Of a stretch of DNA of 64,000 nucleotides, positions 9,426-16,754 are shown piece by piece. The translations under genes and the position numbers were made by a program. Positions within the stretch are counted from its first letter, which is position 1. Every line of letters begins with the position of its first letter. This stretch comes from Mangrovimonas xylaniphaga (lineage in GTDB: Bacteria > Bacteroidota > Bacteroidia > Flavobacteriales > Flavobacteriaceae). The notes beneath the pieces were generated by a model that had not been told where the DNA came from, ran no database searches, and saw only the letters and a list, made by a program, of their open reading frames with translations. Where the stretch lies: assembly GCF_001280435.1 (NCBI RefSeq), contig NZ_LBIP01000018.1, forward strand, positions 591,725-655,724. The letters run 5' to 3'.

Positions 9426-9764
9426 CTAACTAATAAAATTAAGAGATAAGGGATATTTAGGAACTTCTCCGTTACTTGCTTTTATGGCATTAATGATTGG
9501 AAATGCCAATGAAATCAATCCTACTACAATCAAGGTTACAATTCCAAGACCCAACAGAAAAATCAAAGGAATACTTAAAAGTGAGTACACAATGATACTT
9601 AATTGAAAGTTCACAATTTCCTTTCCCTGTTGGTCCATAGAGTACACACGGTCCTTTTGGGTCAACCAAAGCACCAAAGGCACTATGAGACCTCCAACAC
9701 CAGTAAGACATGTCAACAACTGGCTTAAATGTGTTATTACCAATAGTTGTTTATCTTCTCTCAT
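9426..9764 (-). CDS. DUF4870 small membrane protein
   Basis: A 112-residue integral membrane protein of the DUF4870 (Tic20-like) family. It begins MREDKQLLVITHLSQLLTC, then GVGGLIVPLVLWLTQKD, then the diagnostic FQLSIIVYSLLSIP, and ends with PIINAIKASNGE..YPLS. About three membrane helices are visible. The function of the family is unknown. It converges on dnaN and shares the terminator at 9370-9402. Confidence 0.85.
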   Translation of the reverse strand: MREDKQLLVITHLSQLLTCLTGVGGLIVPLVLWLTQKDRVYSMDQQGKEIVNFQLSIIVYSLLSIPLIFLLGLGIVTLIVVGLISLAFPIINAIKASNGEVPKYPLSLNFIS

Positions 9765-9859
9765 CGCTATTAATTAAATTGATTACACCTATTGGTAGGA
9801 TAAATTTCAAAAACGTTACAATGCAGCTTAAATATTTTTATAAACTCTCCTTAAAAACG

Positions 9860-9896
9860 AAAAAGGCCAATTCGCGATTTACGAATAGACCTTTTT
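9860..9896 (-). terminator. Terminator after the MBL-rhodanese gene
   Basis: An inverted repeat of AAAAAGGCCAATTCG with CGAATAGACCTTTTT (13 of 15 pairs) around a 7-base loop. It lies 22 bases past the minus-strand stop codon at 9918 and is followed on the minus strand by TCG then a short T/A run. Confidence 0.7.
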
Positions 9897-9917
9897 CCAT
9901 CTATATTAGTTTTTGTC

Positions 9918-11330
9918 TTACTTTAATGTAGAAGGACAAACATAATTGGTTACGGGAATACCTGCATTTTTAATGGCTGCAAATCCTCCTGCAACATCCA
10001 CCAAATTGTGGATCCCACGGCTCTTTAAAATGGATGCCGCAATCACCGAACGGTATCCTCCGGCACAGTGCACATAGAATGTTTGATCCTCCGGGAACTC
10101 TGCCAAGTGATCGTTTAAGAAATCTAACGGCGTAAAATGAGCAGTCTCAATATGTGAGGCAGTAAACTCTCCATCTTTTCTAACGTCAAAAATTGGCAAG
10201 TCTTCTTTTTCCATACGGGATTTCAATTCTTCTGCAGAAATTGAAACTAAACTATCGGTCTCCTTTCCAGCTTCACTCCAAGCCTCAAAACCACCTTTTA
10301 AATAGCCAAGAGTATTATCAAATCCAACTCTTGACAATCTAGTCACAGTCTCTTCTTCTCTTCCTTCTGGGCATACCAATAATATGGGTTGTTTGGTATC
10401 TTTTATCAAAGCACCTACCCATGGCGCAAAACCACCATTGATTCCAATAAAAATAGAACGTGGGATATGACCTTTTACAAAATCTTCCGGATTACGAACG
10501 TCCAATACAATAGCGCCAGTTTCATTGGCGGCCACCTCAAATTCTTCAGGACTTAAAGCTCTGGTACCACGTTCCAATACCTCATCGATATCTTCGTAAC
10601 CTTCCTTGTTCATTTTCACATTCAATGGGAAATATTGTGGAGGCGGCAACAATCCATCAGTTACTTCCTTAATGAATTCCTCTTTAGTCATGTCTGCTCT
10701 CAAAGCATAATTCATCTTTTTCTGGTTACCAAGGGTATCTACCGTTTCCTTCATCATGTTCTTTCCACAGGCAGAACCAGCACCGTGTGCAGGGTATACA
10801 ATCACCTCATCTGCCAACGGCATGATCTTAGTACGTAAGCTATCATAAAGGTATCCTGCCAAATCTTCCTGAGTCAATTCTTTTCCTTTCTGGGCTAAAT
10901 CTGGACGCCCTACATCTCCCAAAAACAAAGTATCTCCACTGAAAATAGCGTAGTCCTTCCCGTTTTCGTCTTTCAATAAATAGGTGGTACTTTCCATAGT
11001 ATGCCCTGGTGTATGCAGTGCAATAATGGTAACATTCCCCAATTTAAACTCCTGACCATCCTTAGCGATAATCGCATCAAAAGAAGGATTGGCATTTGGT
11101 CCGTACACAATTGGGGCTCCTGTTTGCTTGGACAAGGTAACGTGACCACTCACAAAATCGGCATGGAAATGGGTTTCAAAAATGTATTTGATGCTTGCAT
11201 TGTTTGCTTCTGCTCTATCTATATAAGGCTGTACTTCCCTTAACGGATCAATTATGGCCACTTCACCATTACTTTCTATGTAATAGGCTCCCTGCGCCAA
11301 ACATCCTGTGTATATCTGTTCTATCTTCAT
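9918..11330 (-). CDS. MBL-fold hydrolase with two rhodanese domains (persulfide dioxygenase-like)
   Basis: A 470-residue cytosolic protein. The metallo-beta-lactamase domain (about 1-240) carries the HxHxD metal motif at H54/H56/D58 and later AHTPGHT-like LHTPGHTMES and VYPAHGAGSACG. Two rhodanese domains follow, both with an active-site cysteine loop: CPEGRE (Cys320) and CAGGYR (Cys422). The architecture matches ETHE1-like persulfide dioxygenase-rhodanese proteins that detoxify sulfide-derived persulfides and pass sulfane sulfur on. It sits next to a TauE/SafE exporter and a Crp/Fnr regulator, which fits sulfide handling. A -7 element (TAACTTTG) at 11370-11377 suggests its own promoter. The catalytic role is inferred from architecture. 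Confidence 0.9.
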   Translation of the reverse strand: MKIEQIYTGCLAQGAYYIESNGEVAIIDPLREVQPYIDRAEANNASIKYIFETHFHADFVSGHVTLSKQTGAPIVYGPNANPSFDAIIAKDGQEFKLGNVTIIALHTPGHTMESTTYLLKDENGKDYAIFSGDTLFLGDVGRPDLAQKGKELTQEDLAGYLYDSLRTKIMPLADEVIVYPAHGAGSACGKNMMKETVDTLGNQKKMNYALRADMTKEEFIKEVTDGLLPPPQYFPLNVKMNKEGYEDIDEVLERGTRALSPEEFEVAANETGAIVLDVRNPEDFVKGHIPRSIFIGINGGFAPWVGALIKDTKQPILLVCPEGREEETVTRLSRVGFDNTLGYLKGGFEAWSEAGKETDSLVSISAEELKSRMEKEDLPIFDVRKDGEFTASHIETAHFTPLDFLNDHLAEFPEDQTFYVHCAGGYRSVIAASILKSRGIHNLVDVAGGFAAIKNAGIPVTNYVCPSTLK

Positions 11331-11369
11331 AATAAATGATTTTCTTAATTATTCGCCTACAGCACTTTA

Positions 11370-11377
11370 CAAAGTTA
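11370..11377 (-). promoter_or_regulatory. -7 element upstream of the MBL-rhodanese gene
   Basis: The minus strand reads TAACTTTG, a perfect TANNTTTG match, 40 bases before the start codon at 11330. No clear TTG at -33 was found, so this is a weak call. Confidence 0.4.
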
Positions 11378-11389
11378 CTATATGCTTTA

Positions 11390-12181
11390 TTACCATTGAA
11401 TAAATTCTTTAATTATAATATAAACTGCCATGATCAATATAAACCAACCAAAACTCTTTTTAAGCTTGGAATTTGACACATATTTTGAAAGGGAACCCCC
11501 AATCAAAATACCGATAATGGTCAATGCTGAAAACAACAGTAAAAATGTCCAATTAATGGTTTGCGTATGAACGTCTCCCAAAAATCCGATAAGGGAATTA
11601 ATAGCAATAATTACCAAAGAAGTCCCTACAGCCTTCTTCATGGACAAGCCGGCCCAAAGTACCAATGCAGGCACATATAAAAATCCGCCGCCAGCACCAA
11701 TAACACCTGTAATGACACCAATAACCATTCCTTGAACAAAGGTTTTGTAATATGGTTGCGGTTTATGGACTTCTTCTGTTTTTCCCTTCTTTTTAATCAT
11801 GGAAGTAGCAGCCATAAACATGACTACTGCAAAAAATACCATGATTAACATATCCTTGGAAAGGACATAACCTCCAACATTGAATATTTCATCGGGAATA
11901 TGCGGCACCAAAAAACGTCTTGACATATAAACCGCCAAAAACGACGGAAATGAAAAGGCTAATCCGGTTTTAAAATCAACTTGTTTCTTTCTGTGCTTTT
12001 GAACCACACCCACCAAAGAAGATGAGCCTACCACAAATAAGGAATAGGCTGTAGCTACAACGGGACTATAACCAAGAAGATACACCAATAAAGGCACTGT
12101 AAGTATGGAACCTCCTCCACCTATCAAACCTAAAACCACTCCAATTACTAGAGCTGCAACATAACCAACTATATCAATCAA
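11390..12181 (-). CDS. TauE/SafE (TSUP) sulfur-anion exporter
   Basis: A 263-residue inner-membrane protein with 7-8 helices and the two internally repeated TSUP motifs, GLIGGGGSILTVPLLV near residue 20 and GVIGAGGGFLYVPALV near residue 160. Family members move sulfite, sulfolactate or related anions. The best start is a TTG at 12181: no in-frame ATG lies upstream before a stop. It is 59 bases upstream of the MBL-rhodanese gene on the same strand, so the two probably cooperate in removing sulfite or thiosulfate made from persulfide. A Crp/Fnr-like palindrome and a -7 box lie just before it. Confidence 0.88.
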   Translation of the reverse strand: MIDIVGYVAALVIGVVLGLIGGGGSILTVPLLVYLLGYSPVVATAYSLFVVGSSSLVGVVQKHRKKQVDFKTGLAFSFPSFLAVYMSRRFLVPHIPDEIFNVGGYVLSKDMLIMVFFAVVMFMAATSMIKKKGKTEEVHKPQPYYKTFVQGMVIGVITGVIGAGGGFLYVPALVLWAGLSMKKAVGTSLVIIAINSLIGFLGDVHTQTINWTFLLLFSALTIIGILIGGSLSKYVSNSKLKKSFGWFILIMAVYIIIKEFIQW

Positions 12182-12198
12182 TGTCTTTAATTTTGGTG

Positions 12199-12206
12199 CA
12201 AAAGTA
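12199..12206 (-). promoter_or_regulatory. -7 element of the TauE/MBL promoter
   Basis: The minus strand reads TACTTTTG, a perfect TANNTTTG match, 18 bases before the TTG start codon. The start point would be near 12194. The palindrome at 12228-12241 is then centred about 41 bases upstream, the usual position for a class II Crp/Fnr activator. Confidence 0.5.
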
Positions 12207-12227
12207 ATTTACTTACCGCAATTCATG

Positions 12228-12241
12228 GTAACATTGGTTAC
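12228..12241. promoter_or_regulatory. Crp/Fnr-like palindrome upstream of the TauE gene
   Basis: GTAAC-ATTG-GTTAC is a perfect 5-4-5 inverted repeat, the spacing used by Fnr-type regulators. It lies in the 66-base gap between the TauE gene and the Crp/Fnr-family regulator gene. A second palindrome, AAGTAA-T-TTACTT at 12202-12214, overlaps the -7 element. The likely ligand is the regulator encoded next door; this is inference. Confidence 0.5.
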
Positions 12242-12247
12242 AGTTTA

Positions 12248-12880
12248 TTATAGATCTAAGACTTTGATGCTGTTACGGTGAAGTTTGATATGTCCTTCCT
12301 TTTCCAAGGATTTTAGAAGTCTAGAGATTACTACTCTGGAAGTATGCATATCATTGGCAATTTCTCTATGGGTTACATTTATAAGGTCATCATGATTGGC
12401 CATAGCCTTATCCTTAAGGTATTTTAGAACCCTTTTGTCCATTTTCAAAAAGGCAATGGCATCAATGGCTTCCAACAACTCCGTCATGCGTTCATTATAG
12501 CTCTGAAGAATAAAATTCTGCCAACTTTTGTACTTGGTCATCCATTCGCCCATTTTTTGAACAGGAATCATGATCAACTGCGCATCTGTTTCGGCAACCG
12601 CTCTAATTTCGCTTTTCTTCTGCTCCATACAGCAGGATAAGGTCATGGTACAGGTATCGCCTCTTTCAATAAAATATAGAATCAGTTCGTCACCCTCTTG
12701 ATCTTCGCGTAAAATTTTAATGGCTCCAGAAATCAACAAAGGCATAAACTTGATATACTCTCCTATTTCTATCAAAATATCCCCTTCCTTGACCTCCTTA
12801 AAGGTTCCAAATTCCTGAATTTCCTCAAGCAATTCATCTTCAAACAAATAACCGTAATATTGTTGTAACGCGTCCTTCAT
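12248..12880 (-). CDS. Crp/Fnr-family transcriptional regulator
   Basis: A 210-residue protein with an N-terminal cyclic-nucleotide-binding-like beta roll (about 20-130, with VKEGDILIEIGEYIKFMPLLISG) and a C-terminal winged helix (about 150-205, NVTHREIANDMHTSRVVISRLL). Cysteines 78, 82 and 83 (around residues TCTMTLSCCMEQK) sit inside the sensor domain, which could support redox or sulfide sensing, but no classical N-terminal Fnr four-cysteine cluster is present. It is cotranscribed with or adjacent to the TauE and MBL-rhodanese genes on the same strand and is the obvious candidate to control them through the GTAAC-N4-GTTAC palindrome. Confidence 0.9.
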   Translation of the reverse strand: MKDALQQYYGYLFEDELLEEIQEFGTFKEVKEGDILIEIGEYIKFMPLLISGAIKILREDQEGDELILYFIERGDTCTMTLSCCMEQKKSEIRAVAETDAQLIMIPVQKMGEWMTKYKSWQNFILQSYNERMTELLEAIDAIAFLKMDKRVLKYLKDKAMANHDDLINVTHREIANDMHTSRVVISRLLKSLEKEGHIKLHRNSIKVLDL

Positions 12881-13042
12881 AAATGTGTATTCTAAGAGGT
12901 GTTAAAGATAAGATTATAAAACTAATGTACCACACCCCTGTTTTTACAAATCCTAAGAAGAAATATATCGTATTGAATACCAAAACAAAACAACTTTAAC
13001 CAGCATAAAAATACATGCAGAAGAAGAAAAATTTGAGGAATA

Positions 13043-13070
13043 TTCGTTATATTCACCAAGAAATAACGAT
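13043..13070. promoter_or_regulatory. ModE-box-like inverted repeat upstream of moeA
   Basis: CGTTATATT (13045-13053), six bases, then GAAATAACG (13060-13068). The outer TCGTTAT/ATAACGA arms pair perfectly. This closely resembles the molybdate-responsive ModE operator of Escherichia coli modA, which has CGTTATATT and ATAACG arms at the same spacing. It ends 10 bases before the moeA start codon, in front of an operon whose second gene encodes a ModE-type HTH protein. The assignment is inference from motif and context. Confidence 0.6.
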
Positions 13071-13079
13071 AGTGAAATC

Positions 13080-14258
13080 ATGATATCCGTATCCGAAGCT
13101 TTAAACATATTAAACGGCATCAATATTCCTCATAAATCAGAAATATGCCCTTTGGATGAGGCATTGGGAAAAGTTCTATTTGAAGACATTTTTTCTCCTA
13201 TTGATATGCCTCCGTTTCGTCAATCGGCCATGGATGGCTATGCCATAAAATGGAGTAACGCCAAAAGCTATACGCTAATCAATGAATCGAAGGCCGGCGA
13301 CACGCTTAACCATTCTTTGAATGACGGCGAGGCAGTACGCATTTTTACGGGTGCCTTGGTCCCTGATGATGCAGACACCATAGTGATCCAGGAACACGTT
13401 ACAAGGAACAGTGATACTATTACTATTGATAAACTGCCAGAAAAGTCGGCCAATATTAGACCAACCGGCGAACAGATAAAAAAAGGGGATCTTGCCCTTG
13501 AAAAAGGAACTTGCCTTAATGAAGCCGCTATAGGTTATTTAGCAAGTTTGGGCATCAATGAAGTGACAGTTTACACCTCTCCAAAGGTTGCCATTGTGGT
13601 TACAGGAAATGAACTACGTGCACCCGGAACGATCCTTAGGCCAGGAGAGATTTACGAAAGTAACGCTGCCATGCTATCGGCTGCTTTGAGAAAAATTGAC
13701 ATCACCAATATAACAAAGTATAAAGTAGAAGATACTTTTGAAGCTACTGTAACAACCATTTCTAAAGCCATAACTGCTTCAGATGCGGTATTTGTCTCTG
13801 GAGGGATCTCTGTAGGCGATTATGATTTTGTAAGAGAGGCATTACTTAAAAACAATGTCGAAGAGGTGTTTTATAAAATCAATCAAAAACCGGGGAAACC
13901 ATTGTGGTTTGGACAGAACAAGGACACCTTTGTTTTTGCCCTTCCCGGTAATCCTGCATCGGCTTTAACCTGTTTTTATGTCTATGCGCTTCCTCTACTA
14001 AAAAAGTATATGGGATTTAATAATGGCGCATTACAGCGCGTACAGGCCAAAAGCAAACACAACATTAAAAATCCTTCAGGGAAAACATTGTTTTTGAAAG
14101 CGCATTTAAAACATGATGCCGTAGAAGTTTTACAAGGACAAAGCTCTTCTATGTTGCATACGTTTGCGCTTAGCAATGCTTTAGTCTGTATCCCAGAGCA
14201 TATTACAGAAGTATCAAAGGGTGACAGTGTAGAATGTATCAAATTGAATGAACAATGA
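13080..14258 (+). CDS. moeA: Molybdopterin molybdenumtransferase MoeA
   Basis: A 392-residue cytosolic enzyme that inserts molybdate into adenylated molybdopterin. Family blocks are visible in order: PPFRQSAMDGYAIKW (about 44-58), GEAVRIFTGALVPDDADTIVIQE, a MogA-like domain with VVTGNELR and SGGISVGDYDFV, and KPGKPLWFGQ...FALPGNPASALTCF. It is the first gene of a nine-gene Moco operon. Its TGA overlaps the ATG of the next gene (ATGA). The inverted repeat just upstream suggests molybdate control. Confidence 0.96.
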   Translation: MISVSEALNILNGINIPHKSEICPLDEALGKVLFEDIFSPIDMPPFRQSAMDGYAIKWSNAKSYTLINESKAGDTLNHSLNDGEAVRIFTGALVPDDADTIVIQEHVTRNSDTITIDKLPEKSANIRPTGEQIKKGDLALEKGTCLNEAAIGYLASLGINEVTVYTSPKVAIVVTGNELRAPGTILRPGEIYESNAAMLSAALRKIDITNITKYKVEDTFEATVTTISKAITASDAVFVSGGISVGDYDFVREALLKNNVEEVFYKINQKPGKPLWFGQNKDTFVFALPGNPASALTCFYVYALPLLKKYMGFNNGALQRVQAKSKHNIKNPSGKTLFLKAHLKHDAVEVLQGQSSSMLHTFALSNALVCIPEHITEVSKGDSVECIKLNEQ

Positions 14259-14584
14259 ACATTAAAAGTAGGGTTTGGATTGAGAATGACGGCAAAACCT
14301 TTTTAGGTTTCGGACGTATTTTGCTGCTCAAAAAAGTAGAAGAAACCTCTTCTATCAATGCTGCGGCCAAGGCCATGAATATGTCCTATAAAAAAGCCTG
14401 GAAATTGATGAACGACATGAACGATGTTTCCAAAGAACCCATTCTTATAAAAAACATTGGAGGTAAAAATGGTGGAGGTACGACGCTTACCCCTTACGGA
14501 AAAGCCTTGATTGAACAATTCGAAACCATCAACAACAACTGTATGGCCTATTTGGAATCGGAATTTAAAAAATTGGAACTATGA
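14255..14584 (+). CDS. ModE-like winged-helix protein lacking the molybdate-binding domain
   Basis: A 109-residue protein equal to the N-terminal DNA-binding part of ModE: FLGFGRILLLKKVEETSSINAAAKAMNMSYKKAWKL is the typical winged-helix start, followed by GGKNGGGTTLTPYGKAL. The C-terminal TOBE/MOP molybdate-binding domains of full ModE (about 260 residues) are missing, and the gene ends normally, so this is a short natural form rather than a frameshift. Its ends overlap both moeA and the TSUP gene by four bases. It probably regulates the Moco operon, perhaps through the inverted repeat at 13043-13070. How it would sense molybdate is unknown. Confidence 0.88.
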   Translation: MNIKSRVWIENDGKTFLGFGRILLLKKVEETSSINAAAKAMNMSYKKAWKLMNDMNDVSKEPILIKNIGGKNGGGTTLTPYGKALIEQFETINNNCMAYLESEFKKLEL

Positions 14585-15327
14585 GCATGCTAAGCACAGA
14601 AGCCTTCATCCTTTTTGCAATTATTTTAGTTGTGATTGCCTTTTTGTACGCTAGTGTTGGTCATGGTGGTGCCAGTGGCTATTTAGCCTTAATGGCCCTG
14701 TTTTCATTCCCTATTGCCTTTATGAAACCAACAGCCCTTTTACTGAACATTTTTGTGTCTGGGATTTCCTTTTGGTTTTTCAAAAAGAATAAACACTTTA
14801 GGTGGCAACTGTTCTATCCCTTCGCTATTACGTCTATTCCTGCTGCATTTTTGGGCGGCTATTTGAGCATCAACCCAACCTTATACAAACAAGTTTTAGG
14901 GGTGTTTCTAGCAATTGCCATCATGAGAATTCTTGGGCTATTTGGAAAGGAACAAAACCTTCAAAAGCCTATTAAGCTTCCTTTGGCATTGGTCATTGGT
15001 TTTGGAATCGGACTGTTTTCTGGAATGATTGGTATTGGCGGCGGGATTATTCTTAGTCCTGTCATCATTCTATTGGCATGGGGAAACATGAAAGAAGCTG
15101 CGGCTGTTTCGGCACTGTTTATTTTTGTGAATTCCATTTCAGGGATTTTAGGTTTTACATACAATCAGAATACCATTCCTATGGAATCTTTTGTATTTAT
15201 TCCCATCGCTTTAATTGGTGGGACCTTAGGCGCGCTCTACGGAAGTAGAATTTCTACCAATGTACAATTGAAATATATTTTATCGATAGTCTTACTGATT
15301 GCCTCCATTAAGTTAATGACCTTATGA
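14581..15327 (+). CDS. TSUP (TauE/SafE) transporter inside the Moco operon
   Basis: A 248-residue membrane protein with seven or eight helices and the repeated TSUP motifs: YASVGHGGASGYLALMAL near residue 24 and GMIGIGGGIILSPVIIL near residue 143. It overlaps the ModE-like gene and the MobA fusion gene by four bases each, so it is translated as part of the Moco operon. TSUP proteins mostly carry sulfur oxyanions. No ModABC molybdate importer is in the window, so this protein may carry molybdate or a related oxyanion. That is inference from position only. Confidence 0.87.
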   Translation: MSMLSTEAFILFAIILVVIAFLYASVGHGGASGYLALMALFSFPIAFMKPTALLLNIFVSGISFWFFKKNKHFRWQLFYPFAITSIPAAFLGGYLSINPTLYKQVLGVFLAIAIMRILGLFGKEQNLQKPIKLPLALVIGFGIGLFSGMIGIGGGIILSPVIILLAWGNMKEAAAVSALFIFVNSISGILGFTYNQNTIPMESFVFIPIALIGGTLGALYGSRISTNVQLKYILSIVLLIASIKLMTL

Positions 15328-16514
15328 GTATGGCGTCCAACATAACGGCTTATATTTTGTGCGGTGGCGCCAGCAAGCGTATGCAGGAGGAAAAAGGCTT
15401 GGTGCTTTATAAGGGGCAACCATTCGTTAAACATGTCATCGATGCCTTGCATCCTATTACATCCAATATCTATTTGGTGACTTCCAATGAAGCCTATCGC
15501 CAATTTGGACTGGAATTGCTCCCCGATATTTATAGTAACAAAGGCCCTGTAGGAGGTATTTACACCGCGTTGAAGCATTCTTCAACCGCAAACAATCTTA
15601 TCTTGAGTTGCGACATTCCAGAAGTGTCCACCGAGGTCATTTCAAAATACATCATAGCAAATCTTTCTGAAGCCGATGTAACCTATGTTAGCAACGGAAC
15701 GGATAATTTTCCCCTTATTGCAGCTTATTCCAAGACATGTTTACCAATTTTTGAAAAAGCCTTAGTGCAAGACAATTTGAAATTGCGAAGCGCAATCGAA
15801 CAATTGAATTGTAATCGGGTTATTGTTGAAGAGGAAGACCAATTGGCGCTAAGAAATATCAATACAAAAGAAGAATTACAAACTTTAATCAATGAAACCC
15901 AAGATACCATGGGAACTAAATTGCAAATTATGGAAACAAACGAACTATATCCCATTTTTGTAAAAGTACACCAACTCGATGTGCTTATTGTTGGCGGTGG
16001 CAATGTTGGTCTGGAAAAGTTATCATTTATGCTGAAATCCAGTCCTCGTGCCAAAGTAGAAGTGGTTTCTAAGACATTTCATGAAGACTTGGTTGCATTG
16101 GCAAGTAAACACCCTACTGTAAAACTTACTCAAAAAGCTTATGACATTTCAGATTTGGAAAATAGGCATTTGGTAATTGGCTGTACCGATAATCTTGAAG
16201 TCAACTTACAGATAAATAAGGATGCTAAAAGCAAACAGCTTTTGGTCAACATCGCCGACACCCCAGATCAATGTGATTTTTACCTAGGCGGAATCGTGAC
16301 CAAGGGTAATGTGAAAATTGCCATTTCCACAAACGGAAAATCTCCCACCACCGCCAAGCGTATCAGGCAGTTTTTGGAAGATGTCATTCCGGAGGACATC
16401 AACCAATTGGTTAACAACCTTAACGCCTACAGAAAAACCATTAAAGGCGATTTTGAAGAAAAAGTGAAACAAATGAATCAAATCACCAGTGGTTTGGTCA
16501 ATAAAAAAGAATAA
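15324..16514 (+). CDS. Fusion of MobA-type guanylyltransferase and precorrin-2 dehydrogenase (siroheme pathway)
   Basis: A 396-residue protein. Residues 1-192 are a MobA-like nucleotidyltransferase: AYILCGGASKRMQEEKG, SCDIPEV and the terminal RNINTKEEL (the usual NxNTPEDL) are visible. MobA makes bis-MGD from Moco and GTP. Residues 203-396 start METNELYPIFVKVHQL and have VLIVGGGNVGLEKL, the NAD-binding loop of precorrin-2 dehydrogenase/sirohydrochlorin ferrochelatase (CysG N-terminal type). No stop separates the two parts. An internal ATG at 15930 could also start the second half alone. The dehydrogenase supplies siroheme for NirB. The methyltransferase that makes precorrin-2 (CobA/SUMT) is not in the window. 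Confidence 0.88.
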   Translation: MSMASNITAYILCGGASKRMQEEKGLVLYKGQPFVKHVIDALHPITSNIYLVTSNEAYRQFGLELLPDIYSNKGPVGGIYTALKHSSTANNLILSCDIPEVSTEVISKYIIANLSEADVTYVSNGTDNFPLIAAYSKTCLPIFEKALVQDNLKLRSAIEQLNCNRVIVEEEDQLALRNINTKEELQTLINETQDTMGTKLQIMETNELYPIFVKVHQLDVLIVGGGNVGLEKLSFMLKSSPRAKVEVVSKTFHEDLVALASKHPTVKLTQKAYDISDLENRHLVIGCTDNLEVNLQINKDAKSKQLLVNIADTPDQCDFYLGGIVTKGNVKIAISTNGKSPTTAKRIRQFLEDVIPEDINQLVNNLNAYRKTIKGDFEEKVKQMNQITSGLVNKKE

Positions 16515-16515
16515 T

Positions 16516-16752
16516 ATGGCTGTTATAAAATATTTTGGTGCCGTCGCTGAAATTACGCAGTGTACAGAAGAACATATAGAAGTGAAAAATGAAACATTGA
16601 GTGACATTCTTGAACACTTATTTAAGAAATATGAACTTCAGCAATTGCCAATCCATATTGCTTTAAATGCCAATTTAGTTAGCATTGAAGCCGAAACGGC
16701 AGTAGCAAATACCGATGAAATAGCCTTATTGCCGCCATTTGCAGGAGGATGA
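16516..16752 (+). CDS. moaD: Molybdopterin synthase sulfur carrier subunit MoaD
   Basis: A 78-residue ubiquitin-like protein starting MAVIKYFGAVAEIT and ending PPFAGG, with the C-terminal Gly-Gly that is adenylated by MoeB and then carries the thiocarboxylate. The ATG at 16516 is one base after the stop of the MobA fusion; an in-frame extension further upstream would overlap it and is unlikely. Its TGA overlaps or abuts the moeB start region. Confidence 0.95.
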   Translation: MAVIKYFGAVAEITQCTEEHIEVKNETLSDILEHLFKKYELQQLPIHIALNANLVSIEAETAVANTDEIALLPPFAGG

Positions 16753-16754
16753 TT

